This document shows positions 37,118 to 45,047 of a DNA stretch of 64,000 nucleotides, piece by piece. The position numbers and the translations under genes are program-made. The DNA is from Vulcaniibacterium thermophilum. GTDB lineage: Bacteria > Pseudomonadota > Gammaproteobacteria > Xanthomonadales > Xanthomonadaceae. The notes under the pieces are model-generated. The model ran no database searches. It was not told the DNA's origin and worked only from the letters and a program-made list of their open reading frames with translations. Numbering within the stretch: position 1 is the stretch's first letter; every line of letters starts with the position of its first letter. The stretch covers positions 1 to 64,000 of the forward strand of contig NZ_VOHJ01000002.1 in assembly GCF_007923255.1 (NCBI RefSeq). Direction: 5' to 3'.

Positions 37118-37804
37118 ATGCCCACCTACTTCACCGACGCCAGTTTCCGCTTCCTGCGCGCCCTCGCCCGCCACAACGAGCGCGCGTGGTTCCAGGCGCA
37201 CAAGGCCGACTACGAGGCGCACGTGCGCGCGCCGTTCCAGCGCCTGCTGACCGACCTGCAGCCGGCGCTGGCGTCGATCAGCCCGCACTACCGCGCCGAC
37301 CCGAAACCGCTCGGCGGTTCGCTGTTCCGCATCCAGCGCGATACGCGCTTCGCCAACGACAAGTCGCCGTACAAGACCTGGCAGGGCGCGCGGCTGTTCC
37401 ATGCGCGCGGGCGCCAGGTGGAGGCACCGTCGTTCTACCTCCACCTGCAGCCGGGCGAATGCTTCGTCGGCGCCGGCCTGTGGCATCCGCAGCCGGACAC
37501 GCTGCGCCGCGTCCGGCATTTCCTCCTCGACAACCCGGGCGGCTGGCGCGCCGCCGCGCACGCGCCGGCGTTCCGCAAGCGCTTCGACCTGGACGACAGC
37601 GAGACGCTCGCCCGCATCCCGCGCGGTTTTCCCGCCGACTCCGAATTCGCCGACGACCTGCGCCGCCGCAACTTCGTCGCCTTCCGCGCCCTCGACGACG
37701 CCACCATGACCGGCCCGCGCCTGCGCACGATGCTGGAGGCGGACCTGGCCGCACTGGCGCCGTTCGTCGACTATCTGTGCGCGGCGCTGGACCTGGAGTT
37801 CTGA
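37118..37804 (+). CDS. DUF2461 family protein
   Basis: A 228-residue cytosolic protein of the DUF2461/TIGR02453 family, whose function is not established. Recognisable segments are FRFLRALARHNERAWFQAHKADYE, IQRDTRFANDKSPYKTW and the LQPGECFVGAGLWHP block. Length and start agree with homologues. The start is directly preceded by a repeat motif, so any promoter must lie within or beyond that element. Confidence 0.85.
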   Translation: MPTYFTDASFRFLRALARHNERAWFQAHKADYEAHVRAPFQRLLTDLQPALASISPHYRADPKPLGGSLFRIQRDTRFANDKSPYKTWQGARLFHARGRQVEAPSFYLHLQPGECFVGAGLWHPQPDTLRRVRHFLLDNPGGWRAAAHAPAFRKRFDLDDSETLARIPRGFPADSEFADDLRRRNFVAFRALDDATMTGPRLRTMLEADLAALAPFVDYLCAALDLEF

Positions 37805-37893
37805 GCGTGGACGCCCGCGCGGGGAGGCACTACCGCGCCGTTCGCCCTGCTCCCCTACGATCGCCGCCTGCGTATGCGCCGACGGGAGTGATC

Positions 37894-38451
37894 ATGAAGA
37901 AGGTGCTGGTGCTGCTGCTGATCGCACTGCTCGCCCTGGCCGGGTACGTCGCCGCCGGGCCGTTCCTCGCCATCCGCGGCATCCGCGCGGCGCTCGAGCG
38001 CCGCGACGTCGCCGCGCTCGACGAGTACGTCGACTTCGCCGCGGTGCGCGCCAGCCTGCGTGCGCAGATCGAGGACGCCATCGCCCGTCATGCGGGCCCG
38101 GACGCGCAGGCCGATCCGTTCGCCGCGTTCGGCCTGAAGCTGGCGTCCACCGCCGCCGGTTCGCTCGCCGATGCGGTGGCGACGCCGGCCGGCATCGCCG
38201 CCGTGCTCGAAGGCCGCAGCGTGCTGCGCAGGCTCGGCGGCGGCGGTTCGCGCGATGCGCGGGCGGGCGTCGGACACGAGCGCTGGCTCGACGATCTGCA
38301 TTACCGCTACGAATCGCCCTCGCGTTTCACCGCCACCGTGCGCAATGCCGACGGCGAGCCGGTTGTGTTCGTGTTCGGCCGCGACGGCCTGCGCTGGACG
38401 CTGGTCGACGTGCGCCTGCCGCCGGGCCTGCTCGACGGCCGGTCGCGCTAG
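37894..38451 (+). CDS. DUF2939-like exported/anchored protein
   Basis: A 185-residue protein with an N-terminal hydrophobic anchor or uncleaved signal (about 3-27). The GPFLAIRGIRAALERRDVAALDEYVDF segment that follows is characteristic of DUF2939 proteins. The C-terminal half contains FTATVRNADGEPVVFVFGRDGLRWTLVDVRLP. Predicted periplasmic side; function unknown. It lies 90 nt after the DUF2461 gene, on the same strand. Confidence 0.75.
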   Translation: MKKVLVLLLIALLALAGYVAAGPFLAIRGIRAALERRDVAALDEYVDFAAVRASLRAQIEDAIARHAGPDAQADPFAAFGLKLASTAAGSLADAVATPAGIAAVLEGRSVLRRLGGGGSRDARAGVGHERWLDDLHYRYESPSRFTATVRNADGEPVVFVFGRDGLRWTLVDVRLPPGLLDGRSR

Positions 38452-38549
38452 ACGATCACGTCGCATTCGCGCGTCTTTCGCCGCTCACCCACCCGCGCCG
38501 GTGCACGGTTCCGCGCGGGCGCGAGCCGCGCCCGCTCCGGAGAGCCGTC

Positions 38550-39056
38550 ATGAAACGCATCGCCATGCTGGCGTTGGCGGTCTGTCTCCCCCTCGCTCCG
38601 GCCAATGCCATCGACAACGAGTTCACCGGCAGGCTGGCCGGGGCCAAGGAGGTCCCCGCCATCTCGACCGTGGCGCGCGGCGAGTTCCGCGCCTACGTGT
38701 CGGGCAACACCGTCCATTTCCTGCTGCGCTACGACCGTCTGGAGGGCACGGTCACGCAGGCCCACATCCACCTCGGCCAGCCGGGCGTCAACGGCGGCGT
38801 GATCGTGTGGCTGTGTTCGAACCTGCCCAGCCCACCCACACCGCCCGGCGTGCAGCCCTGTCCCGCCGCGCCGGCGACGGTCACCGGCATCATCACCGCC
38901 GCCGACGTCGTCGGCCCCGGCGCGCAGGGCATCGACCCGGGCGAATTCGCCGAGCTGGTCCGTGCGCTGCGCAACGGCGTGACCTACGCCAACGTGCATA
39001 CCGAGCGGTTCCCGACCGGCGAGATCCGCAGCAAGATCCACCCGCCGGCCCCCTAG
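38550..39056 (+). CDS. Exported CHRD-domain protein
   Basis: A 168-residue protein with a clear signal peptide (1-20, ending ANA) and a single CHRD domain. CHRD hallmarks are FTGRLAGAKEVPAI at the start, VTQAHIHLGQPGVNGGVIVWLC in the middle and YANVHTERFPTGEIRS at the end. Two cysteines flank a proline-rich loop and could form a disulfide. Molecular function of bacterial CHRD proteins is unknown. The TAG stop overlaps the convergent nucleotidase stop through a shared ctag palindrome. Confidence 0.88.
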   Translation: MKRIAMLALAVCLPLAPANAIDNEFTGRLAGAKEVPAISTVARGEFRAYVSGNTVHFLLRYDRLEGTVTQAHIHLGQPGVNGGVIVWLCSNLPSPPTPPGVQPCPAAPATVTGIITAADVVGPGAQGIDPGEFAELVRALRNGVTYANVHTERFPTGEIRSKIHPPAP

Positions 39057-39961
39057 ACGGCGTTCGACACGCCGTGCGGTACGTGCCCGGCAGCGACGTG
39101 CTGCCGGGCCGAATCGATGTTGTGCAGGGAATCGTCGAAGAAGATGTCGGCGCCGAACGCCTCGAGGAACGGCCCCTTCGGGCGGCCGCCGAGAAACAGC
39201 GCCTCGTCCAGACGGATGCCCCACTCGCGCAAGGTGCGGATCACGCGCTCGTGCGCGGGAACCGAGCGCGCGGTGACCAACGCGGTGCGGATCGGCGCCT
39301 GCGGCCCGGACGGGAACGCCGCCTGCAACCGGTGCAACGCATCCAGAAATCCGCGGAACGGGCCGCCGGAGAGCGGCCGCAGCTTGTGTTCCAGCTCGTG
39401 CGCGGCGAACGCGTCGAGCCCGCCCTGGCGCGAGACCCGTTCGCCCTCGTCGTCGAAGATCACCGCGTCGCCGTCGAACGCGATGCGCAACTGATCGTGC
39501 CGCTGCTCGGGCGCGCGCGCGGGCAGCAGCGTCGCCGCCGCCACGCCCGCCGCGATCGCCGCGCGCACGTCGTCGCCGTTGGCCGACAGGAACAGGTCCG
39601 CGCCGAACGGTTTGACGTAGCGGAACGGCGGCGCGCCATTGCTGAAGGCGGCGCGCTTGATGCCAAGGCCGTAGTGCGCGATCGAATTGAAGATTCGCAG
39701 CCCGGTGTCCGCCGAATTGCGCGAGATCAGGATGACCTCCACGTGCGGCGCCTCGGGCGGCGCGTCCTTGTTCAGCGCCAGCAGCTTGCGCACCAGCGGG
39801 AAGGCGATGCCGGGCGGCAGGATGTCGTCCTCGTGGCTGCGCTGGTAGGCGGCATAGGCGTCGATGCCTTCGGCCTCGAACAGCGCGTGGCTGTCCTCGA
39901 GATCGAACAGGGTCCGCGAGGAAATCGCGACGATCAGCGGATCGGCATTCGCATCGGGCAT
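39053..39961 (-). CDS. 5'-nucleotidase (cytosolic cN-I-like family)
   Basis: A 302-residue protein of the PF06189-type 5'-nucleotidase family, related to eukaryotic cN-I enzymes. Conserved segments are AISSRTLFDLEDSH at the start, IAFDGDAVIFDDEGE in the middle (HAD-like nucleophile) and FLGGRPKGPFLEAFGADIFFDDS near the end. It would dephosphorylate nucleoside monophosphates; the exact substrate is unknown. The ATG at 39961 is preferred over a GTG two codons upstream. It ends convergently with the CHRD gene. Confidence 0.85.
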   Translation of the reverse strand: MPDANADPLIVAISSRTLFDLEDSHALFEAEGIDAYAAYQRSHEDDILPPGIAFPLVRKLLALNKDAPPEAPHVEVILISRNSADTGLRIFNSIAHYGLGIKRAAFSNGAPPFRYVKPFGADLFLSANGDDVRAAIAAGVAAATLLPARAPEQRHDQLRIAFDGDAVIFDDEGERVSRQGGLDAFAAHELEHKLRPLSGGPFRGFLDALHRLQAAFPSGPQAPIRTALVTARSVPAHERVIRTLREWGIRLDEALFLGGRPKGPFLEAFGADIFFDDSLHNIDSARQHVAAGHVPHGVSNAV

Positions 39962-40003
39962 GCGCACATTGTGCCGCGGATGCGTCGCAGGTGCCGAGAC
40001 GGC

Positions 40004-40219
40004 TCAGCGCAGCCGCTCGAACCGGAAACCGGCGTCGCGGATGTGGGCGCTGAACCAGGCGCCATGCGACTCGGCCGTCATCAGCCCCGCGTACAGCCGC
40101 TCCGGCACGTCGAAGTAGCGGTAGACCGCACCGCCCGCGAATTCGATCTCCAGCACCCGCGCCCGTGGGTCGTAGCCCACGCTGCGCATCGCTTCCGACT
40201 CGACCTTCCGCCGCCGCAT
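40004..40219 (-). CDS. KTSC-domain small protein
   Basis: A 71-residue protein dominated by a KTSC domain: ARVLEIEFAGGAVYRYFDVPERLYAGLM. The usual K-T-S-C C-terminal signature is degenerate here (TAESHGAWFSAHI). KTSC domains occur in lysyl-tRNA synthetase fusions and phage proteins, and their role is unclear. It starts 218 nt downstream of dnaB, a gap with no recognisable feature, and ends 42 nt before the nucleotidase start. Confidence 0.75.
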   Translation of the reverse strand: MRRRKVESEAMRSVGYDPRARVLEIEFAGGAVYRYFDVPERLYAGLMTAESHGAWFSAHIRDAGFRFERLR

Positions 40220-40437
40220 GCCGGCGATGGGAGCCGGGGCGGCGTTGGCGTGCCGTCAAAGAGTCGCGCGTCCGGCCAGTGCCGCCTGTCCGCGACGCAT
40301 AGGGGCGCATCGAGTCGGGCGCGCAGCCACCTCCGCTCGTGGTGAGCTGTCGAACCCCAAGCGGGGCCCGCCACATAGCACACACCGGCATGCACAGCCG
40401 GACCCGACGCCGCTCGCGGCACGCCGCCGGCTACCGC

Positions 40438-41850
40438 CTACTCGAACGCGCCGTAGCCGTCGTGCGCCAGATTGTCGAAGCGCGTGTACTCGCCGAAGAA
40501 CTTCAGCTTGATCGAACCGGTCGGACCGTTTCGCTGCTTGCCGATGATGACTTCGGCCAGGCCTTTGTCCGGCGAGTTCTCCTTGTTGTAGTACTCGTCG
40601 CGGTAGATGAAGATGATCACGTCCGCGTCCTGCTCGATCGCGCCCGACTCGCGCAGGTCGGCCATCACCGGACGCTTGTCGGTACGGGTTTCCAGCGAGC
40701 GGTTGAGCTGCGACAGCGCGATCACCGGCACGTTCAGTTCCTTCGCCAGCGCCTTCAGCGAGCGCGAGATCTCGGAGATCTCGGTCGCGCGGTTCTCGCT
40801 GTTGCCCGGCACCTGCATGAGCTGCAGATAGTCGATCACGATCAAGCCGAGGTCGTGCTCGCGCTTGAGGCGGCGCGCCTTGGCGCGCAGCACTTCCGGC
40901 GACAGCGCGGGGGTGTCGTCGATGAAGATCTTCACTTCCTTGAGCTGGCGGATCGCGCTGGTGACGCGGCTCCAGTCCTCGTCCTCGAGCTGGCCGGTGC
41001 GCAGCCGCGCGGCGTTGATGCGGCCGACCGAGGAGATCAGGCGCAGCGCGAGCTGGCTGGCCGACATTTCCATCGAGAACACCGCCACGGCCTTCCTGCT
41101 CTTGAACGCCGCGTACTCGGCCATGTTGAGCGCGAGCGTGGTCTTGCCCATCGACGGTCGCGCCGCGAGGATGATCAGGTCGGTCGGCTGCAGGCCGGCC
41201 GTCATCTCGTCGAACTCGGTGTAGCCGGTCGGCAGGCCGGTGACGCTGCCGCCGTTCTCGTAGCGCGTCTGCAGGACGTCGAACGCTTCCTTCAGCGCAT
41301 CGTTCACCGCGACGAAGTCGCTGCGCCCCTTGGCGTCCGCCTCGGCGATCGCGAACACCTCCTGCTCGGCCTTCGCCAGGATCTCGCCGCTCTCGCGGCC
41401 GTTCGGCTGGAAGGCGTCGTTGACGATGCCGGTGCCGACCTCGATCAGTTTGCGCAGGATCGCCTTGTCGCGAACGATGTTGGCGTAGGCCTCGATGTTC
41501 GCCGCCGAAGGCGTGGTGCTGGCCAGCTCGATCAGGTAAGCGCCGCCGGCGACCTGTTCGGACAGGCCCTGCGAATCGAACCATTCGGTCAGCGTGACCG
41601 CATCGAACGGCCGGTTGCGGTCGGCCAGCTCGCGGATCGCGCGGTAGATGAGCTGGTGGTCGCGGCGATAGAAGTCGGACTCCGCCAGCAGCGAGGCGAC
41701 GGTGTCGAACGCCTCCGGCGCCAGCATCAGGCCGCCGAGCACGGCCTGCTCGGCCTCGATCGACTGCGGCGGGATGCGGAGCTGTTCGACGCGGGCGTCG
41801 CTGCGGGTGTCGAAACGCTTGTCGGTTCGGTAGTCCGGGCGTGCGCTCAT
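40438..41850 (-). CDS. dnaB: Replicative DNA helicase DnaB
   Basis: A 470-residue hexameric 5'-3' helicase that unwinds the replication fork and recruits primase. The N-terminal domain (about 20-125) is followed by a RecA-like ATPase domain with Walker A ARPSMGKT, Walker B LIVIDYLQLM and the arginine-finger region DLRESGAIEQDADVIIFIYRDEYY. No intein is present. The ribosomal cluster rpsF-rpsR-rplI lies upstream on the same strand, separated by a terminator, as in many proteobacteria. Confidence 0.97.
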   Translation of the reverse strand: MSARPDYRTDKRFDTRSDARVEQLRIPPQSIEAEQAVLGGLMLAPEAFDTVASLLAESDFYRRDHQLIYRAIRELADRNRPFDAVTLTEWFDSQGLSEQVAGGAYLIELASTTPSAANIEAYANIVRDKAILRKLIEVGTGIVNDAFQPNGRESGEILAKAEQEVFAIAEADAKGRSDFVAVNDALKEAFDVLQTRYENGGSVTGLPTGYTEFDEMTAGLQPTDLIILAARPSMGKTTLALNMAEYAAFKSRKAVAVFSMEMSASQLALRLISSVGRINAARLRTGQLEDEDWSRVTSAIRQLKEVKIFIDDTPALSPEVLRAKARRLKREHDLGLIVIDYLQLMQVPGNSENRATEISEISRSLKALAKELNVPVIALSQLNRSLETRTDKRPVMADLRESGAIEQDADVIIFIYRDEYYNKENSPDKGLAEVIIGKQRNGPTGSIKLKFFGEYTRFDNLAHDGYGAFE

Positions 41851-42013
41851 CGCGGTCTTGGCTCCCCTGGCAGGCGTCCGCGTCCTGCCTCAATGGACGG
41901 CCATCCTAGGCACTGCGGCTGTGGGTCCGCGACGAAAGATCCTGTGGAGCTCCTGTGGATAACCATCCTGCCCGCGGCCGGTCGCACCGGCTGAGATGGC
42001 ACCGCCCGCACGC

Positions 42014-42044
42014 AAAAAGAACGGCGCCATCGCTGGCGCCGTTC
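42014..42044 (-). terminator. Rho-independent terminator of the rpsF-rpsR-rplI operon
   Basis: A perfect 11-bp stem (42019-42029 with 42034-42044) with a 4-nt loop is followed on the minus strand by five T (complement of 42014-42018). It lies 26 nt after the rplI stop. Confidence 0.9.
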
Positions 42045-42070
42045 CGGACCGCGGACGATGTGCCGTCGCG

Positions 42071-42523
42071 TCAGGCGGCTTCGCCTTCCACGATCACCTT
42101 GACGGTGGTTTCCACGTCGGCGTGCAGGTGCACGGTGACCTCGAACTCGCCGGTGCGGCGGATCGGGCCCTCGCCCATGATGACTTCCGACTTCTGGACC
42201 GGCGCGCCGGCCTTGGTCAGCGCCTCGGCGATGTCGCGCGGGCCGACCGAGCCGTACAGCTTGCCCTCGGTGGAGGCGTTGGCGTACACGGTGACGGTCA
42301 TGCCTTCGAGCTTGGCCTTGCGCTGTTCGGCGTCCGACAGCAGGGCCTGCGCCTTGGCCTCGTACTCGGCGCGACGCTTCTCGAATTCGGCGACGTTGGC
42401 CGGCGTGGCCGGCACCGCCTTGCCCTGCGGCACCAGGAAGTTGCGGCCGTAGCCCGGCTTGACGGTGACCTTGTCGCCCAGGTTGCCCAGGTTGGTCACC
42501 TTCTGCAGAAGAATCAGTTCCAT
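42071..42523 (-). CDS. rplI: 50S ribosomal protein L9
   Basis: A 150-residue L9 with the N-terminal globular domain ([29 protein letters not shown]), a long connecting helix rich in Ala/Lys/Glu (about 45-75) and the C-terminal rRNA-binding domain. It is the last gene of the rpsF-rpsR-rplI operon and is followed by a strong terminator. A 109-nt gap separates it from rpsR. Confidence 0.98.
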   Translation of the reverse strand: MELILLQKVTNLGNLGDKVTVKPGYGRNFLVPQGKAVPATPANVAEFEKRRAEYEAKAQALLSDAEQRKAKLEGMTVTVYANASTEGKLYGSVGPRDIAEALTKAGAPVQKSEVIMGEGPIRRTGEFEVTVHLHADVETTVKVIVEGEAA

Positions 42524-42632
42524 TGCGAAAACTCCGGATTCGTTAGCAGGCCCATGCCTGCAACTGGATCAGCTGTCCGAACGGACGGGGCGCGCGACGC
42601 CGGCTCCGCGGACGCGCCGCGGAGCACGGGAA

Positions 42633-42863
42633 TCACGCGCGGTGGTTGTCGGTGTACGGGATCAGCGCGAGGTAGCGCGCGCGCTTGACCGCGGTGGCGA
42701 GCTGGCGCTGGTACTTCGACTTGGTGCCGGTGACGCGGCTCGGCACGATCTTGCCGGTCTCGGTGAGGTACTGGCGCAGCGTGTTGAGATCCTTGTAGTC
42801 GATCTCTTTCACGCCCTCGGCGGTGAACTTGCAGAACTTGCGGCGACGGAAGAACTTGGACAT
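42633..42863 (-). CDS. rpsR: 30S ribosomal protein S18
   Basis: A 76-residue S18 with the typical [17 protein letters not shown] start, the [19 protein letters not shown] core and the basic helix around [19 protein letters not shown] single N-terminal Cys is present rather than a zinc site. It lies 11 nt downstream of rpsF. No priB lies between rpsF and rpsR, unlike E. coli. Confidence 0.98.
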   Translation of the reverse strand: MSKFFRRRKFCKFTAEGVKEIDYKDLNTLRQYLTETGKIVPSRVTGTKSKYQRQLATAVKRARYLALIPYTDNHRA

Positions 42864-42874
42864 GGGTGCGATCC

Positions 42875-43291
42875 TCAGGCGGCTTCGGCGGTGTCTTCGG
42901 CGGACTCGGTGGTCTCGCCCTCGTCGTCGCGGCGGCGGCGCTCGCCACGCTCGGCCTTCTCGCCCTTCTCGTCCTTCGACTTCATGATCGCCGACGGTTC
43001 GGTCTCCGGGCCGTCGCGCTTGATGACGAGGTGGCGCAGCACCGCGTCGTTGAAGCGGAAGTTGTCGACCAGCTCGTTCAGCACGGCCTGGCTGCACTCG
43101 ATGTTGAGCAGCACGTAGTGCGCCTTGACCAGGTGCTGGATCGGATAGGCCAACTGACGGCGGCCCCAGTCCTCCAGACGGTGGATCTTGCCCTCGCCGC
43201 CCTCGATCAAGCCCTTGTAGCGCTCGATCATGGCCGGCACCTGCTCGCTCTGGTCCGGATGGACCAGGAACACGATCTCGTAATGACGCAT
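42875..43291 (-). CDS. rpsF: 30S ribosomal protein S6
   Basis: A 138-residue S6. The ferredoxin-like core (about 1-95: [37 protein letters not shown]) is followed by a charged C-terminal tail rich in Glu, Lys and Arg (about 100-138). Tails of this kind are the target of RimK glutamylation in E. coli, but here the tail ends in Ala, not Glu-Glu. An ATG at 43291 with a gga-rich upstream region is preferred to a longer open frame. First gene of its operon. Confidence 0.97.
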   Translation of the reverse strand: MRHYEIVFLVHPDQSEQVPAMIERYKGLIEGGEGKIHRLEDWGRRQLAYPIQHLVKAHYVLLNIECSQAVLNELVDNFRFNDAVLRHLVIKRDGPETEPSAIMKSKDEKGEKAERGERRRRDDEGETTESAEDTAEAA

Positions 43292-43481
43292 GGTGGTTTC
43301 CTTGTGGATGACGGCCGGGTCGCCCCGGCGGTTCAGCCCCCCGCGGCGACGCCACGGTGGAGCAAGGGCCCGTCCGGCGGACGGGAGCCGCAAATTATGG
43401 CAGTCCGGCGCGGCGACGGCAAACGGCAAGGGCGCTCACGTCGCGTACCGACGCCGGTCCGTAAGCTGGGACGCGATTCCC

Positions 43482-43850
43482 ATGAGCAGTCCCATGTTCA
43501 ACCTGAACGGCTTCCTGATCCGCCCCGACCGCGTCTGCCTCATCGCCCCGGTCAAGCAGGTCCCCGGCCAGGCCGAGTTCGCGTTCCGCGTCGTGCTCGA
43601 CGGCGGCTACGAACACGTCTGCATCTGCTCCAGCCAGGAAGTGGCGGTCCGCTCGCGCCTTGCGCTGGTGGCCGCCTGCACCCGCGACGGGCCACAGGCC
43701 GAGCTGCCGGCGCCGCCCGCCTACGCCGCCCCAGCGGCCCGGCCCGCGATCGCCGCCGCCCCCGCCGCGCCGGTCCAGGCGGCGCACGGGACGGCTCCCG
43801 CGCGCACGCGCGGCAAGCCCCCGCGCCGCGCCGGCGCCCGGGTGAACTGA
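43482..43850 (+). CDS. Hypothetical protein with Ala/Pro-rich basic tail
   Basis: A 122-residue protein in two parts. Residues 1-68 look folded (FNLNGFLIRPDRVCLIAPVK, then EFAFRVVLDGGYEHVCICSS), and 69-122 are a low-complexity Ala/Pro tail ending in a basic RTRGKPPRRAGAR stretch. No family is recognised; the tail could bind nucleic acid. It is the only plus-strand gene between 39.1 and 61.7 kb and starts 190 nt from divergent rpsF. The 114 nt from its stop to tRNA-Leu hold no clear feature. Confidence 0.6.
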   Translation: MSSPMFNLNGFLIRPDRVCLIAPVKQVPGQAEFAFRVVLDGGYEHVCICSSQEVAVRSRLALVAACTRDGPQAELPAPPAYAAPAARPAIAAAPAAPVQAAHGTAPARTRGKPPRRAGARVN

Positions 43851-43964
43851 ACCCAAGCGACCCCTGCGGTCGCTCCGCGCGCTTGCGAGCCGCCCTGCCG
43901 CGCGGCGCACGCGCTTCGTCCGCGGCACGACGCACCCGACGCCCGGAAGCGCAGCAACGGCCGG

Positions 43965-44051
43965 TGGTGCCCGGAGTGGGGATCGAACCCACATGGCCTT
44001 GCGGCCGAGGGATTTTAAGTCCCTTGCGTCTGCCAGTTCCGCCATCCGGGC
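43965..44051 (-). tRNA. tRNA-Leu (anticodon TAA)
   Basis: An 87-nt class II tRNA with long variable arm and encoded CCA. On the minus strand it begins GCCCGGATGGCGG; the anticodon loop is actTAAaat and the T-arm GGTTCGATCCC. Corresponds in position to E. coli leuZ. Confidence 0.97.
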
Positions 44052-44109
44052 GCGTGCATAGCCTGCATCAAGCGCGCGGTCGACTCCACCGCGGCCGCGA
44101 CGCCGCCGC

Positions 44110-44143
44110 AAAAACGGACAAGCCGCGCGGCGCGCGGCTTGTC
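44110..44143 (-). terminator. Terminator-like hairpin between tRNA-Cys and tRNA-Leu
   Basis: A perfect 11-bp stem (44117-44127 with 44133-44143) with a 5-nt loop is followed on the minus strand by a run of T (complement of aaaaa at 44110-44114). It lies 9 nt beyond the tRNA-Cys 3' end. Another hairpin without a T run (aggccccg arms, 44308-44327) lies between tRNA-Gly and tRNA-Cys. Confidence 0.75.
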
Positions 44144-44152
44144 GTGTCGTGC

Positions 44153-44226
44153 TGGAGGCCTGGGTCGGAATTGAACCGGCGTACGCGGATTTGCAGTCCG
44201 CTGCATAACCACTCTGCCACCAGGCC
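44153..44226 (-). tRNA. tRNA-Cys (anticodon GCA)
   Basis: A 74-nt cloverleaf with encoded CCA. On the minus strand it begins GGCCTGGTGGC; the anticodon stem-loop GCGGACTGCAAATCCGC gives GCA; discriminator base is T, as expected for tRNA-Cys. Confidence 0.97.
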
Positions 44227-44337
44227 GGTGACTGGTCGTCGTGGAAGACGCGAATGCATTCTTCCACAACCGTCCGCGTTCGGCACGCGCCTGCCGCAGA
44301 CATGACAAGGCCCCGATACCGGGGCCTGTCGGAACAC

Positions 44338-44413
<76 letters not shown>

Positions 44414-44474
44414 CTGGGACTGCACATTCTACGGATGGGCCGAACGCTGTCAACACTTGCTGCGCGTTCGGCGC

Positions 44475-45047
44475 TCACTCCGCCGATGCGCGCTCGGCGC
44501 GCAGCGTCGGCCACGCCGCGTAAAGATACGCGAAGCCGGACCACAGCGTCAGCAGCGCGGCGCCGGCGAGCAGCCATTCGCCGATGTAGAAGACCGGCAG
44601 GTTCGCGAACGGCTCGCGATACAGCAGGCAGACGAGCGCCACCATCTGCACGATGGTCTTGATCTTGCCGATGGTGGCGACCTTCACCTTCGCGCGCTGG
44701 CCCAGCTCGGCCATCCACTCGCGCAGCGCCGACACCGCGATCTCGCGGCCGACGATCACCGCCGCCCACAGCGCCATCCATTTGGTCGGATGCTGCTGCA
44801 CGATCAGCAGCAGCGCGACCGCGACCATCAGCTTGTCGGCCACCGGGTCGAGGAACGCGCCGAACGCCGAGTACTGGTTGAAACGGCGCGCGATCCAGCC
44901 ATCGAGCCAGTCGGTCACCGAGGCCAGCGCGAACACCGCGGCGGCGGCGAAGTTGGTCCACTTGTAGGGCAGATAGACGACCAGCACGAGCACGGGGATC
45001 AGCACGATCCTCAGCAGCGTCAGCAAAGTGGGTACGGTCAGCCTCAT
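44475..45047 (-). CDS. pgsA: CDP-diacylglycerol-glycerol-3-phosphate 3-phosphatidyltransferase
   Basis: A 190-residue integral membrane enzyme making phosphatidylglycerol phosphate, the committed step to phosphatidylglycerol and cardiolipin. The CDP-alcohol phosphotransferase signature DWLDGWIARR...GAFLDPVADK is complete (D-x2-DG-x2-AR-x8-G-x3-D-x3-D). About five or six TM helices are visible. The ATG overlaps the uvrC stop by 4 nt. Confidence 0.96.
   Translation of the reverse strand: MRLTVPTLLTLLRIVLIPVLVLVVYLPYKWTNFAAAAVFALASVTDWLDGWIARRFNQYSAFGAFLDPVADKLMVAVALLLIVQQHPTKWMALWAAVIVGREIAVSALREWMAELGQRAKVKVATIGKIKTIVQMVALVCLLYREPFANLPVFYIGEWLLAGAALLTLWSGFAYLYAAWPTLRAERASAE

Noticed and set aside
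40220-40437. Small gene between dnaB and the KTSC gene
   Set aside because: Only low-complexity basic frames occur and none has a ribosome site or recognisable sequence.
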